A stretch of DNA of 64,000 bases from Oscillospiraceae bacterium. GTDB taxonomy: Bacteria > Bacillota > Clostridia > Saccharofermentanales > Saccharofermentanaceae. The translations under genes were made by a program, and so were the position numbers. The notes beneath the pieces were generated by a model. It saw only the letters and a program-made list of their open reading frames with translations. It was not told the DNA's origin and made no database searches. Where the stretch lies: positions 62,001 through 126,000 of the forward strand of contig CADAIP010000004.1 in NCBI GenBank assembly GCA_902787975.1, in the 5' to 3' direction. Numbering within the stretch: position 1 is the first letter of the stretch; every line of letters begins with the position of its first letter. Shown here one piece after another: positions 25,051-33,417 of this stretch.

Positions 25051-25122
25051 TGTAAACCTCTTTGCGTTTTTAGTTGACAATCGAGATTTTACTCTTCTGT
25101 TTTCAGAAATCAATAGGGAAAA

Positions 25123-26118
25123 TCAAAACTGGTACTTGGGCCAGATGCCCTTCTTATCGTGGGTATGTTCAGGAAGCTGATAAAGGTCATGACCCGGATA
25201 GTCGTTACCTTCAACGATAACGGGACCATCAGGCGTAATGCATACGTCCCAGCCGATAAACCCGACCTGAGGAACTACCATAGCCGCCTTTGTACACATC
25301 TCAAGGACCTTATCCCACATCGGGAAAACGAATCCCTTAAATACTGCACCTGTCATGGGGTGCTTTTCATAAAGGACCTTGGTCTTATCTATGGGGAAAT
25401 CCGTGATCTCTCCGGTCTTCTCATCAACGGGAGCCGTCATGCCGCCGTTGTTGAAGTTATCAACGCTGTGACCGTAATTACCGAATCTGCAGCATGCACT
25501 TGCAACGTGCACCTTGCCGTCTCTCTGGATGGTAACAAGTCTTACGGTATTAATAGCATAGGGATAGATGGCACTTACCGCCGGGTGCTGGACGATCATC
25601 TCCTCAAAGAAATGGGGGCGCTCCATGTTAACGAGTCTCTCATAGATGGCTTCGGCGGGTTCAGCCTTGCAGTCGACCTTCTCGACTGTCTTGCCGCATG
25701 AACCAAGATCGGCCTTTGCCATGAGGAAATCGTGATCGTTGATGAAGTCTATTACTTCCTGTTTGTTATCTTTTCTTATCTCGATCCACTTACGTCCGAG
25801 GAATTCTCCGAAACGCTTGTTGAATTCAATCTTGTTATCGATAAGGTCCGTATATGCAGGATCGTTATATCTCTTTACCAGGTCGTAATTACGGCCTCTG
25901 GTGATATATGTGTCACGTTCCTCGTCAGTGAGGTTATACATCTCGTAGAGCCAGTAATCCATGTAACCGGCGCCGAACTTCCTTCCGCAGTGGACCATAT
26001 CGAAAAATATCCACACACGGGACTTCCCGCTCTTCTGGTGGATATCCTTGATCTTGGCATTCATCGCCTTATAGTCCATACGCGTAACGCGTCTTATCAG
26101 ATACTTTAAATTCGGCAT
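25123..26118 (-). CDS. ATP-grasp protein, sugar-transfer-associated type
   Basis: 331 residues. The middle and C-terminal parts fit the ATP-grasp fold of the sugar-transfer-associated group: a Lys-containing FLMAKADLGSCGKTVEKV strand-loop, FFEEMIVQHPAVSAIYPYAINTVRLVTIQ, and the metal-binding end VGFIGWDVCITPDGPVIVEGNDYPG, each read in segments, with the acidic pair expected for Mg-ATP. Such proteins ligate a carboxylate to an amine, and many occur in exopolysaccharide loci; substrates are unproven. No ribosome site precedes the ATG; instead TATAAT ends exactly six bases upstream, the geometry of a leaderless mRNA. The frame extends to a TTG that lies within the -10 box and is rejected. Confidence 0.78.
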   Translation of the reverse strand: MPNLKYLIRRVTRMDYKAMNAKIKDIHQKSGKSRVWIFFDMVHCGRKFGAGYMDYWLYEMYNLTDEERDTYITRGRNYDLVKRYNDPAYTDLIDNKIEFNKRFGEFLGRKWIEIRKDNKQEVIDFINDHDFLMAKADLGSCGKTVEKVDCKAEPAEAIYERLVNMERPHFFEEMIVQHPAVSAIYPYAINTVRLVTIQRDGKVHVASACCRFGNYGHSVDNFNNGGMTAPVDEKTGEITDFPIDKTKVLYEKHPMTGAVFKGFVFPMWDKVLEMCTKAAMVVPQVGFIGWDVCITPDGPVIVEGNDYPGHDLYQLPEHTHDKKGIWPKYQF

Positions 26119-26124
26119 AGGAGA

Positions 26125-26130
26125 ATTATA
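26125..26130 (-). promoter_or_regulatory. -10 box of the ATP-grasp gene, leaderless geometry
   Basis: Minus strand: TATAAT, then TCTCCT, then ATG at 26118. The six-base spacing puts the predicted first transcribed base on the start codon. No good -35 box is evident. Confidence 0.55.
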
Positions 26131-26214
26131 ATACAAAGAACCGTTTTTTGTTACACTCCTTAAACTTCGCTACAAATATACCTAAAATCCTCCGAAAGAA
26201 TGTTGCAGACAATA

Positions 26215-26223
26215 TGCTATAAT
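26215..26223 (+). promoter_or_regulatory. Extended -10 promoter of ddh
   Basis: TGCTATAAT, an extended -10 element identical to that at 9515, here followed by a 56-base leader. The leader holds a small hairpin (AAGTAAC-TTTCT-GTTACTT, 26245-26263) and an AAGGAGG ribosome site at 26271-26277. Confidence 0.6.
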
Positions 26224-26285
26224 TCTGTTCGAATATAAATACACAAGTAACTTTCTGTTACTTCAATCATAAGGAGGAATTCCAA

Positions 26286-27272
26286 ATGGCAATCAAAATC
26301 GGTATTTTAGGCTACGGCAACCTCGCTAAGGGTGTTGAGCTCTCTATCCGTCAGAACCCTGACATGGAGCTTGTTGCCGTATTTACAAGAAGAGACCCTT
26401 CCACAGTTAAGACTCTTACAGAGGGCGTTGCTGTCGTCCCTTCTTTCGAAGCTGCTGAATGGAAAGACAAGATCGACGTTCTCATCATCTGCGGCGGTTC
26501 AGCTACAGATCTTCCCACACAGACTCCCGAATACGCTTCAATGTTCAACGTAATCGACAGTTTTGACACTCATGCCAAGATCCCTGAGCATTTCGCAAAT
26601 GTTGATAAGGCTGCTGCAGGTTCCAACCACACAGCACTCATCTCAGGCGGCTGGGATCCCGGAATGTTCTCTATCAACCGTCTTTACGGCAGCTGCATCC
26701 TTCCTGAAGGCCAGGATTACACATTCTGGGGCAAGGGTGTATCACAGGGGCACTCCGACGCTATCAGAAGAGTTCCCGGCGTAAAGAACGGCAAGCAGTA
26801 CACGATTCCCGTAGATGCAGCTCTCGAAGCAGTAAGATCTGGATCCAACCCCGAACTCACAACACGTCAGAAGCACACAAGAGAGTGCTTTGTAGTAGCT
26901 GAAGAAGGTGCTGATCTTGCCCTCATTGAAAAGACGATCAAGGAAATGCCCAACTACTTCGCAGATTACGACACGACAGTACACTTCATCTCCGAAGAAG
27001 AGTTCGTAAGAGACCACTCAAGGATCAACCACGGCGGATTTGTATTCCGCACTGGCAAGACAGGCGTTAACGGTGAGAACAAGCACGTTATCGAGTATTC
27101 ATTAAAGCTTGATTCCAACCCCGAGTTCACGGGTTCCGTTCTCACAGCTTATGCAAGAGCAGTATACCGCCTCTCACAGAAGGGTGATTACGGCTGCAAG
27201 ACTGTTTTCGACATCGCTCCTGCACTCCTCTCACCTCTTTCCGGTGAGGATCTGAGAGCTCACATGCTCTAA
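26286..27272 (+). CDS. ddh: meso-Diaminopimelate D-dehydrogenase
   Basis: 328-residue NADP-dependent enzyme that makes meso-diaminopimelate directly from tetrahydrodipicolinate and ammonia. The N-terminal Rossmann motif is GILGYGNLAKGVE, followed by FTRRDP for NADP recognition and CGGSATDLP; GGWDPGMFSINRLY, GKGVSQGHSDAIRRVPGVK (in parts) and SGSNPELTTRQKHTRECFVV carry the substrate-binding residues known for Ddh. It indicates a meso-DAP peptidoglycan or at least a one-step lysine route. It is monocistronic with a strong ribosome site and a terminator; high expression is likely from its promoter and codon use. Confidence 0.95.
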   Translation: MAIKIGILGYGNLAKGVELSIRQNPDMELVAVFTRRDPSTVKTLTEGVAVVPSFEAAEWKDKIDVLIICGGSATDLPTQTPEYASMFNVIDSFDTHAKIPEHFANVDKAAAGSNHTALISGGWDPGMFSINRLYGSCILPEGQDYTFWGKGVSQGHSDAIRRVPGVKNGKQYTIPVDAALEAVRSGSNPELTTRQKHTRECFVVAEEGADLALIEKTIKEMPNYFADYDTTVHFISEEEFVRDHSRINHGGFVFRTGKTGVNGENKHVIEYSLKLDSNPEFTGSVLTAYARAVYRLSQKGDYGCKTVFDIAPALLSPLSGEDLRAHML

Positions 27273-27297
27273 TCTGATCTGAATAACAGAACTTAAA

Positions 27298-27326
27298 AGA
27301 GGGCTTCAATTCGAAGTCCTCTTTTT
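27298..27326 (+). terminator. Terminator of ddh
   Basis: AGAGGGCTTC and GAAGTCCTCT pair (one mismatch, G-U in RNA) around AATTC, followed by TTTTTGTTT. The promoter of the next gene begins 25 bases later. Confidence 0.9.
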
Positions 27327-27351
27327 GTTTGAATGCGTCCAGAGAAATCTC

Positions 27352-27360
27352 TGATATTAT
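27352..27360 (+). promoter_or_regulatory. Extended -10 promoter of the SGNH hydrolase gene, leaderless geometry
   Basis: TGATATTAT at 27352-27360, followed by six bases (TTATCT) and ATG at 27367. No Shine-Dalgarno sequence is present between the ddh terminator and the ATG. Confidence 0.55.
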
Positions 27361-27366
27361 TTATCT

Positions 27367-28143
27367 ATGAAAAGCGCTGACGGCAAAAAAAGAATTAGCA
27401 AAACAGCAATCGTTTTATCGGTTGTTCTTGTAATGCTCATTATTTGCTCTCTTGCAGTCTTTGTCATATACCCTGCCGCCCACAAATATTATGTTGCAAA
27501 CCGTGAATATCCGGTTTACGGCGGGATGACTGATGAGCTCAAAGATTCAGAGCTTTATGAAGATATGCAAAGCGGCAAGTCGTTTTGTTTTCTCGGTGAC
27601 AGCATTACAGCAGGTTCCGTAACCGAAGACATTCCGTGGTATCAGCCGCTCACCCCTTATATCTCCGGAACAATAAGCAATTTCTCAAAAAGCGGCTGGG
27701 TCGTGAATAACCTTATAGATGAGGCTGATAACATACCTGATGCCGACATATATGTAATAGCAATCGGACTCAACGATATTCTTTTTCCCGAGGATGAGAT
27801 CTGTGCCCAGACTGCTCTTGAATTCGCTACAAATTGCAAAGAATTAGGAGAGCTTCTTACAACCAGATCACCCGGTTCCAAGATATATTTTATCCTGCCC
27901 TGGTCTTTTACGGTTTCAGATACAGGTTTTATCGAGCGCGGCGACCGCTTCAGGTCAGCGCTTGCTCAGACATGCATTGCCAAAGGCTACCGTTTTATAA
28001 ATCCCGATCCTGTAATTCAGTCTGTAATTGCGGATGAGGGGGAATCCAAATTCATGTATAACGACTTCCACCCCAACGCTCCGGACGGCATCGGCCTTTA
28101 CTGTTATGCCGTCCTAAAGGATGCTCATAAAAGAAGTCACTAA
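27367..28143 (+). CDS. Membrane-anchored SGNH/GDSL hydrolase
   Basis: 258 residues. A basic N-terminus (MKSADGKKRISK) and one helix (about 14-38) suggest a signal anchor with the enzyme outside. The SGNH blocks are present: I, FLGDSITAG with the catalytic Ser; II, the Gly of ISNFSKSGW; III, AIGLNDILFP with the Asn; V, DFHPNAPDG with the catalytic Asp and His. Such enzymes are esterases that remove acyl groups from polysaccharides or act on lipids; the substrate here is unknown. No ribosome site precedes the ATG. It is convergent with ilvE across a terminator. Confidence 0.82.
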   Translation: MKSADGKKRISKTAIVLSVVLVMLIICSLAVFVIYPAAHKYYVANREYPVYGGMTDELKDSELYEDMQSGKSFCFLGDSITAGSVTEDIPWYQPLTPYISGTISNFSKSGWVVNNLIDEADNIPDADIYVIAIGLNDILFPEDEICAQTALEFATNCKELGELLTTRSPGSKIYFILPWSFTVSDTGFIERGDRFRSALAQTCIAKGYRFINPDPVIQSVIADEGESKFMYNDFHPNAPDGIGLYCYAVLKDAHKRSH

Positions 28144-28153
28144 CCCATGAAAA

Positions 28154-28177
28154 AGGCTGCCTCATATGAGACAGCCT
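28154..28177 (-). terminator. Terminator of ilvE (may also serve the convergent SGNH gene)
   Basis: Minus strand AGGCTGTCTCAT pairs with ATGAGGCAGCCT with almost no unpaired loop, followed by TTTTTC. It contains the shared TGTCTCA...TGAGGCA core. Confidence 0.88.
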
Positions 28178-28205
28178 CGTTGTTATTGTTTTGATTGAAC
28201 AGCTA

Positions 28206-29240
28206 TTAGAGCTTGATCTCCATGATCCAGCCTTCAGGTGCTTCAACAGTACCCATCTGGATGCCTGTGAGAGTCTCTCTGAGCTTTGTCATGACAGGGC
28301 CCATCTCCTCCATGCCGGAAGCGAACTTGAATTCCTTGCCGTGATCGTTGATGGATCCGAGAGGTGAGATAACTGCAGCTGTACCGCAGAGACCGCCCTC
28401 TGTGAACTTACCGCTCATGATCTCGTCGAGGTAAACTTCTCTCTCCTCGATCTTCATGCCGCAATAGTGCTCAGCAACGTAAACAAGTGATCTTCTTGTG
28501 ATGGAAGGCAGGATGGAATCAGACTTAGGAACAACGAGTGTGCCCTTACCATCTGTGAGAATGATGTTAGCTCCGCCTGTCTCCTCGATCTTTGTACGTG
28601 TAGCGGGATCGAGATAGATGTTCTCTGCAAATCCTTCCTTATGAGCTGTAACGATTGCGTGGAGAGACATAGCATAGTTAAGACCAGCCTTGATGTTACC
28701 TGTTCCATGCGGAGCAGCACGGTCAAAGTCAGAGATCTTAACAGCGATCGGCTTAGCGCCGCCCTTGAAGTAAGGGCCTACAGGTGTAGCAAAGATTCTG
28801 TACTGATAGTCATCAGCAGGCTTAACACCGATAACGGGGTTAATACCGAAGATATATGGTCTCAGATAAAGAGATGCGCCTGAACCGTACGGAGGAACCC
28901 AAGCTGCATTGCCTGCAACTGTCTCCTGAACTGATCTGAGGAACAATTCCTTGGAAATCGGAGGAATCTCAAGGCGGACTGCTGAGTCATGAAGTCTGTC
29001 AGCGTTAAGGTCAGGACGGAAAGTAACGATTCTGCCGTCTACTGTCTCATAAGCCTTAAGGCCTTCAAATACTGTCTGAGCATACTGGAGAACGCCTGCG
29101 TCTTCGCTCATGACGATCATGTCGTCATCGATAAGAGCGCCTTCATCCCATGCGCCGTTCGTGTAGTTAGCTACGAATCTCTTATCTGTCTTCTGATAAG
29201 AGAAGGTCAGGTTTGACCAATCGAGATTCTTCTTTTCCAT
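28206..29240 (-). CDS. ilvE: Branched-chain amino acid aminotransferase
   Basis: 344-residue class IV PLP aminotransferase that interconverts Leu/Ile/Val with their 2-oxoacids using glutamate/2-oxoglutarate. Conserved parts are QTVFEGLKAYETVDGRIVTFRP in segments, the PYGSGASLYLRPYIFG stretch, GTGNIKAGLNYAMSL with the PLP-binding Lys, ETGGANIILTDGKGTL and ITRRSLVYVAE. Length fits the BCAT type II group. GAAGGAATG leads to the ATG. It is monocistronic with its own promoter and terminator, distant from leuCDB but in the same pathway. Confidence 0.95.
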   Translation of the reverse strand: MEKKNLDWSNLTFSYQKTDKRFVANYTNGAWDEGALIDDDMIVMSEDAGVLQYAQTVFEGLKAYETVDGRIVTFRPDLNADRLHDSAVRLEIPPISKELFLRSVQETVAGNAAWVPPYGSGASLYLRPYIFGINPVIGVKPADDYQYRIFATPVGPYFKGGAKPIAVKISDFDRAAPHGTGNIKAGLNYAMSLHAIVTAHKEGFAENIYLDPATRTKIEETGGANIILTDGKGTLVVPKSDSILPSITRRSLVYVAEHYCGMKIEEREVYLDEIMSGKFTEGGLCGTAAVISPLGSINDHGKEFKFASGMEEMGPVMTKLRETLTGIQMGTVEAPEGWIMEIKL

Positions 29241-29284
29241 AAAACATTCCTTCTTTCTTAAAGATTGTTTTTAATTAACTAAGC

Positions 29285-29314
29285 ATTATACTCCAACAGT
29301 TCAAATCGGAGCAA
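29285..29314 (-). promoter_or_regulatory. Sigma-70-type promoter of ilvE
   Basis: Minus strand TTGCTC (29309-29314) and TATAAT (29285-29290) with an 18-base spacer. The resulting leader is under 40 bases, too short for a T-box. Confidence 0.6.
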
Positions 29315-29320
29315 TACAGA

Positions 29321-30430
29321 TTATACAAATCTGTAACCGCAGGCGTGATATACCTTCTTGCCTGCCTTGATCACCGGTGAATCGAATCCCGTAAGGTTAA
29401 CGGCATTAGGCACCAGCTGAGCTTCGAGACAGATGGCATCGTACTGGCCGTATGCCTTTGTTGTCTTGATATCAAGCGGGCTTCCCAGGTTATTTCCTGC
29501 ATAGATCTGGATGCCCGGAAGGTCAGTAAGACACTCCATTGTGATCCCTGACTCAGGTGAAGTTACTGCAGCAGCAAATGAGAATGTGCCTGCTGTTGTA
29601 TTGAGGCAGAAGTTCTGGTCGATACCCTTGGAGATAACCATCTGGTGATCGTCGCTGTCGTTGAGCTCGCCAATAAAGCGGTATTCCCTGCAGTCGAAAA
29701 CAGTTCCCTCAACGTCCTTAAGCTCACCTGTAGGAACGTTCATGTCGTCCTTGATGGTGATCTTGTCAGAGTTGATCATGATAAGGTCGTTATTTACAGT
29801 ACCTTCGGCGTTCTCACCGCGGAGGTTGAAGTAAGCGTGGTTTGTGGGAGCGAAGATCGTATCCTTATCTGTCTTTCCGCAGTAAAGGATAAGGAATGTC
29901 TTGTCTTCGAGCCAGCAGTAAAGAACCTTTGTATCAAGGTTTCCGGGGAAACCTGTAGCTCCGTCGGGGCTCGTGTAGCTGAGGAGTACGGCACCGCCGT
30001 CACATCCGGGAATGCCTGCGATCTTTGAGTCGAGGATGATCTCATCTGCCTCTTCTTCGGAAAGGATCTCTGCGTCCCAGAACACATTCTGGTATCCGGG
30101 GTTGCCTGAATGGAGGTTATTCTCGCCTTCATTCTTGGGGATCTGATACTTAACACCATCGATCACGAAGGAAGCATCCTTGATCCTGTTTGCCGAACGG
30201 CCGATAACAGCACCGTGATTGGCGCCATTACCCATATATTCATCAAGGCCTTTGCAGCCGAGCATGATGTCTGTCGGCTTACCGTCCTTGTCAGGAACGA
30301 TAAGATCTGTAATAACTGCGCCATATGTAATGACAGAAGCCTCATAGCCGCCGTCGATTGTAATCGTGTACTGCTTTGCCTTGCAATCGGGATTTGTTGC
30401 TGATACATAATCACGGGATGTAATACTCAT
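29321..30430 (-). CDS. galM: Aldose 1-epimerase (galactose mutarotase)
   Basis: 369-residue mutarotase that interconverts alpha and beta anomers of aldoses. Recognisable segments are GAVITDLIVPDKDGKPTDIMLG (in parts), HGAVIGRSANRI, NEGENNLHSGNPGYQ with the His, APTNHAYFNL with the catalytic His/Asn, and LEAQLVPNAVN with the catalytic Glu near the C-terminus. The start at 30430 (MSITSRDY) is preferred over an ATG two codons earlier because GGAGG then lies eight bases upstream. It is a single gene, with ilvE's promoter just downstream. Confidence 0.93.
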   Translation of the reverse strand: MSITSRDYVSATNPDCKAKQYTITIDGGYEASVITYGAVITDLIVPDKDGKPTDIMLGCKGLDEYMGNGANHGAVIGRSANRIKDASFVIDGVKYQIPKNEGENNLHSGNPGYQNVFWDAEILSEEEADEIILDSKIAGIPGCDGGAVLLSYTSPDGATGFPGNLDTKVLYCWLEDKTFLILYCGKTDKDTIFAPTNHAYFNLRGENAEGTVNNDLIMINSDKITIKDDMNVPTGELKDVEGTVFDCREYRFIGELNDSDDHQMVISKGIDQNFCLNTTAGTFSFAAAVTSPESGITMECLTDLPGIQIYAGNNLGSPLDIKTTKAYGQYDAICLEAQLVPNAVNLTGFDSPVIKAGKKVYHACGYRFV

Positions 30431-30521
30431 ATCCATATCCTCCGGAAAGATTTATTCCAAAGGATTATAGCATATTAACGCCCGCGTTATATACGCGCAG
30501 TCACTATTTATAAAGGTTTTG

Positions 30522-30550
30522 TTGCCTTCTCGCAAAACGCCACGTATAAT
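30522..30550 (+). promoter_or_regulatory. Sigma-70 promoter of the tRNA-Ala/pepT transcript
   Basis: TTGCCT (30522-30527), 17-base spacer, TATAAT (30545-30550). The mature tRNA starts ten bases after the -10 box. Confidence 0.75.
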
Positions 30551-30560
30551 CTTTTCGAAC

Positions 30561-30635
30561 GGGGCATTAGCGCAGTGGGAGCGCATCACACTGGCAGTGT
30601 GGGGGTCACGGGTTCAAGTCCCGTATGCTCCACCA
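30561..30635 (+). tRNA. tRNA-Ala (anticodon GGC)
   Basis: 75 bases with encoded CCA. The acceptor stem GGGGCAT/ATGCTCC includes the G3-U70 pair that marks alanine tRNAs. The anticodon loop CTGGCAG gives anticodon GGC (codon GCC and GCU), and the T arm reads ACGGG-TTCAAGT-CCCGT. The D arm is GCGC...GCGC. It has its own promoter, and pepT begins 31 bases after the CCA without an intervening terminator. Confidence 0.96.
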
Positions 30636-30666
30636 AACAATTTAAAACGAGAGAATCTGACTGCTT

Positions 30667-31902
30667 ATGCTGAATGAAGATGTAACCTGTAAATTTCTGA
30701 GATATATAGCCGTTGATACGGCATCTGATGAGACTACGGGAACATCTCCCAGCACGGCAGGACAGTTCGATCTCGCAAAACTCCTGATAAGCGAATTAAA
30801 AGAGATCGGCATTCCCGGAGAAGAAATCTTTTTCGACAGCGATCATTGCTATATCTACTGCAGGATCAAGGCTTCATCGGGCATTGACGTAAACACTCCC
30901 AAGATCGGCTTTATAGCGCATATGGACACGTCTCCCGAAGCTCCGGGCAAGTGTACGTCTCCCCGTTTTATCGAGAACTACGACGGTAAAGACATCACTC
31001 TCGGCAACGGGAAAATATTGTCACCTGAGAACTTTCCTGATCTGCTTCTGTATAAAGGACAGACACTGATCACAACAGACGGCTCTACCCTTCTCGGCGC
31101 CGATGACAAAGCAGGCGTTGCGGAGATCATGTGCATGGCTGAACACTTTATGACTCATCCCGAGGACTTGCACGGTGAGATATGGCTTGCATTTACTCCT
31201 GACGAAGAGATAGGAGAAGGAACGAAGCATTTCGACCTTACAAGATTCGGCGCTGACTTTGCATACACCATCGACGGCGGGCGTATCGGAGAGATCTCAT
31301 ATGAGAATTTCAACGCGGCAAGTGCCGTAATTACCGTTACCGGCAGAGGCGTACATCCCGGTGACGCTTACGGCAAGATGATCAACTCGATAAGAATTGC
31401 CGGCAAGATCGATTCTCTGATTCCGGACAGTGAAAGACCTGAGACGACACGTGACCACGAAGGCTTCTTCCACCTTACAGACATATCAGGTGCAACCGGA
31501 AAAACAGTGATGAAATACATAATCCGTGATCATGACATGAATAAATTCAACGAAAAGAAATCACGGATGAAATCAATTTGTGAGAAGGTTATGTCAGACA
31601 ATCCCGGCGTTATCATCGATGCTGACATCTCCGATACTTACTACAACATGATAGAAAAGATCATTCCTGACAATACCGCGATCATCAACAGATGTACCGG
31701 TGCGATGGAAAAAGTCGGCATAACGCCCTTTACGGAACCTATCCGCGGCGGAACCGACGGAGCAACATTGTCGTTTATGGGTCTTCCCTGCCCGAATATC
31801 TGTTCAGGCGGCCACAACTATCACGGCGTATATGAATTCATCTGCAAAGAATCAATGGAAAAGATCACCGGTCTGCTAATCGCTATCGCACTTTGTCAGT
31901 AA
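30667..31902 (+). CDS. pepT: Tripeptide aminopeptidase PepT (peptidase T)
   Basis: 411-residue M20 family zinc peptidase that removes the N-terminal residue of tripeptides. Metal ligands and catalytic residues are visible: IAHMDTSPEAPG, TDGSTLLGADDKAGVAEI, FTPDEEIGEG with the catalytic Glu pair, FAYTIDGGRIGEI and SGGHNYHGVYEF. Length is typical (about 405-410). The ribosome site is poor: only GAGAG 12 bases upstream. No promoter is seen between the tRNA and this gene, so the mRNA probably arises from a tRNA-pepT precursor by 3' processing of the tRNA. Confidence 0.94.
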   Translation: MLNEDVTCKFLRYIAVDTASDETTGTSPSTAGQFDLAKLLISELKEIGIPGEEIFFDSDHCYIYCRIKASSGIDVNTPKIGFIAHMDTSPEAPGKCTSPRFIENYDGKDITLGNGKILSPENFPDLLLYKGQTLITTDGSTLLGADDKAGVAEIMCMAEHFMTHPEDLHGEIWLAFTPDEEIGEGTKHFDLTRFGADFAYTIDGGRIGEISYENFNAASAVITVTGRGVHPGDAYGKMINSIRIAGKIDSLIPDSERPETTRDHEGFFHLTDISGATGKTVMKYIIRDHDMNKFNEKKSRMKSICEKVMSDNPGVIIDADISDTYYNMIEKIIPDNTAIINRCTGAMEKVGITPFTEPIRGGTDGATLSFMGLPCPNICSGGHNYHGVYEFICKESMEKITGLLIAIALCQ

Positions 31903-31919
31903 GAGAAGATTCTTTTATA

Positions 31920-33326
31920 TCAGCGCATGAACTCCGGATGGTCAACATAGTACTTGGCCTTATCCTCATACATTCTCTGATCAGCGAGTTTCAATGCCCC
32001 GGTAATGTCTTTTGAATCGTTCTGGTATGCATAACCCATAGCAAATGAGACATTGCCGTACTTCTTGGAGAGCTTTCTTGCTTTGACTATCTTATCCTTT
32101 ATCACATCTTCTGTTGTATAAGTCAGAAGGATCATGAACTCGTCGCCGCCTGCCCTGAAGATCTGATCACCGACAAAGATGTTCTGAAGGACCATAGCTG
32201 CATTCTTAAGGAGCAGGTCGCCTGCCTCATGACCTTCATTGTCATTAACTCTCTTAAGGCCGTTAAGATCCGCAAATACGATTCCCAAACCCTTAAGCTC
32301 AATATCTTTGCTGTTTCTGATCGCATCGATCTTGTTGTTCATCTCATTTCTGTTCAGAACACCTGTAAGCATGTCGATGGAACTCAGATATTTTAATCTG
32401 TCCATGAGCTTGTGGCTGCCTATCTCGGATGCGACGAAATAAACGGTCAGCTCAATAGTCTCTTTTATCTTTACAGAATTTTCAGTATCGAAGTTGCATG
32501 CCCAGATATAGCCAAGTGTCTCATCATTATATGTAAGCGGGAAAAGGACCAGGCTCTCGACATGAGCTTCCATAAGAGATTCATACCATAGAGGATTCTT
32601 TTCTTTTATATATTCCCAGTCATTTCTGTTCTTTACGAGAAGACCGTTGCTCCCTCCGATCGTATCCTTCCACGAAAGAGTAAGATCATAGAAATCTTCG
32701 CTTAAGCGTGTCTTCATACTGGGAAGCATAGAGTATTCATTGCGTGATTCACCCAAAACGGAACATGTTCTCTTCTCGTGATCAGTAAGCATTATTACGC
32801 AGGACTGTGCATCACAGAGTTTTCTAATATCAGAGATGACCTCGTCCATCGTGTGATTAAAGTTAGTGGCACCTCTGAGCTTGATACATGTATTTAAAAC
32901 ATCCGTAGCGACAGTCGCAGATGTGTTGCTCATCATCTCACTGTCGGCGTCTCTTGTAACTTTCTGGGAATATGTGCAATAGTGAAGATTTCCCTCGCTT
33001 CCCAAAGGCATCATATAAAGATTGAACCAGAAATCATATCTCTCAGGATGAACATAGGTGTGCATTGGTTCTTTTAACACTGCGCATCTGAAGCAGAAAT
33101 CCTCGAAATTAAGATCCTGAGGGAAATAAGTCTGATAAAGGCTGTTAGGGACAAATTTACTCGTAAGCATCTGAGGCTCGTCCGGATTAGCATGTTCTAT
33201 GGAGGAAATGTAGGCATTATTGCCCGTTACAATCCTTATATCACCGTAAGAACCGTCTTCCTTAGTCTCGACAGAGATAATACAAGTCGAGATCTCGAGC
33301 ATGTTTACAAAACCCTGCAAGTCCAT
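31920..33326 (-). CDS. GAF-GGDEF diguanylate cyclase
   Basis: 468 residues, no membrane segment. Residues 1 to about 135 form an unclassified PAS-like region; about 145-300 resembles a GAF sensor (AQSCVIMLTDHEKRTCSVLG; SLVLFPLTYNDETLGYIWACN); about 305-468 is a GGDEF domain with DMLTGVLNRNEMN, FADLNGLKRVND and RAGGDEFMIL near residue 394. The active site is intact, so c-di-GMP synthesis is predicted. The inhibitory RxxD site is degenerate (FVGD). A GGAGG site lies seven bases before the ATG. It is convergent with pepT, 17 bases apart, with no clear terminator between. Confidence 0.85.
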   Translation of the reverse strand: MDLQGFVNMLEISTCIISVETKEDGSYGDIRIVTGNNAYISSIEHANPDEPQMLTSKFVPNSLYQTYFPQDLNFEDFCFRCAVLKEPMHTYVHPERYDFWFNLYMMPLGSEGNLHYCTYSQKVTRDADSEMMSNTSATVATDVLNTCIKLRGATNFNHTMDEVISDIRKLCDAQSCVIMLTDHEKRTCSVLGESRNEYSMLPSMKTRLSEDFYDLTLSWKDTIGGSNGLLVKNRNDWEYIKEKNPLWYESLMEAHVESLVLFPLTYNDETLGYIWACNFDTENSVKIKETIELTVYFVASEIGSHKLMDRLKYLSSIDMLTGVLNRNEMNNKIDAIRNSKDIELKGLGIVFADLNGLKRVNDNEGHEAGDLLLKNAAMVLQNIFVGDQIFRAGGDEFMILLTYTTEDVIKDKIVKARKLSKKYGNVSFAMGYAYQNDSKDITGALKLADQRMYEDKAKYYVDHPEFMR

Positions 33327-33417
33327 AGCCGGCCTCCATATATCTAATCTTGTATATTAGATTTTATCACAAGAAATTGAGAAAGTCCTTAATCCTTATT
33401 AATGTAGTGTTTGGGGA

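Noticed and set aside
29241-29320. T-box before ilvE
   Set aside because: Promoter-to-ATG distance is under 40 bases, too short for such an element.
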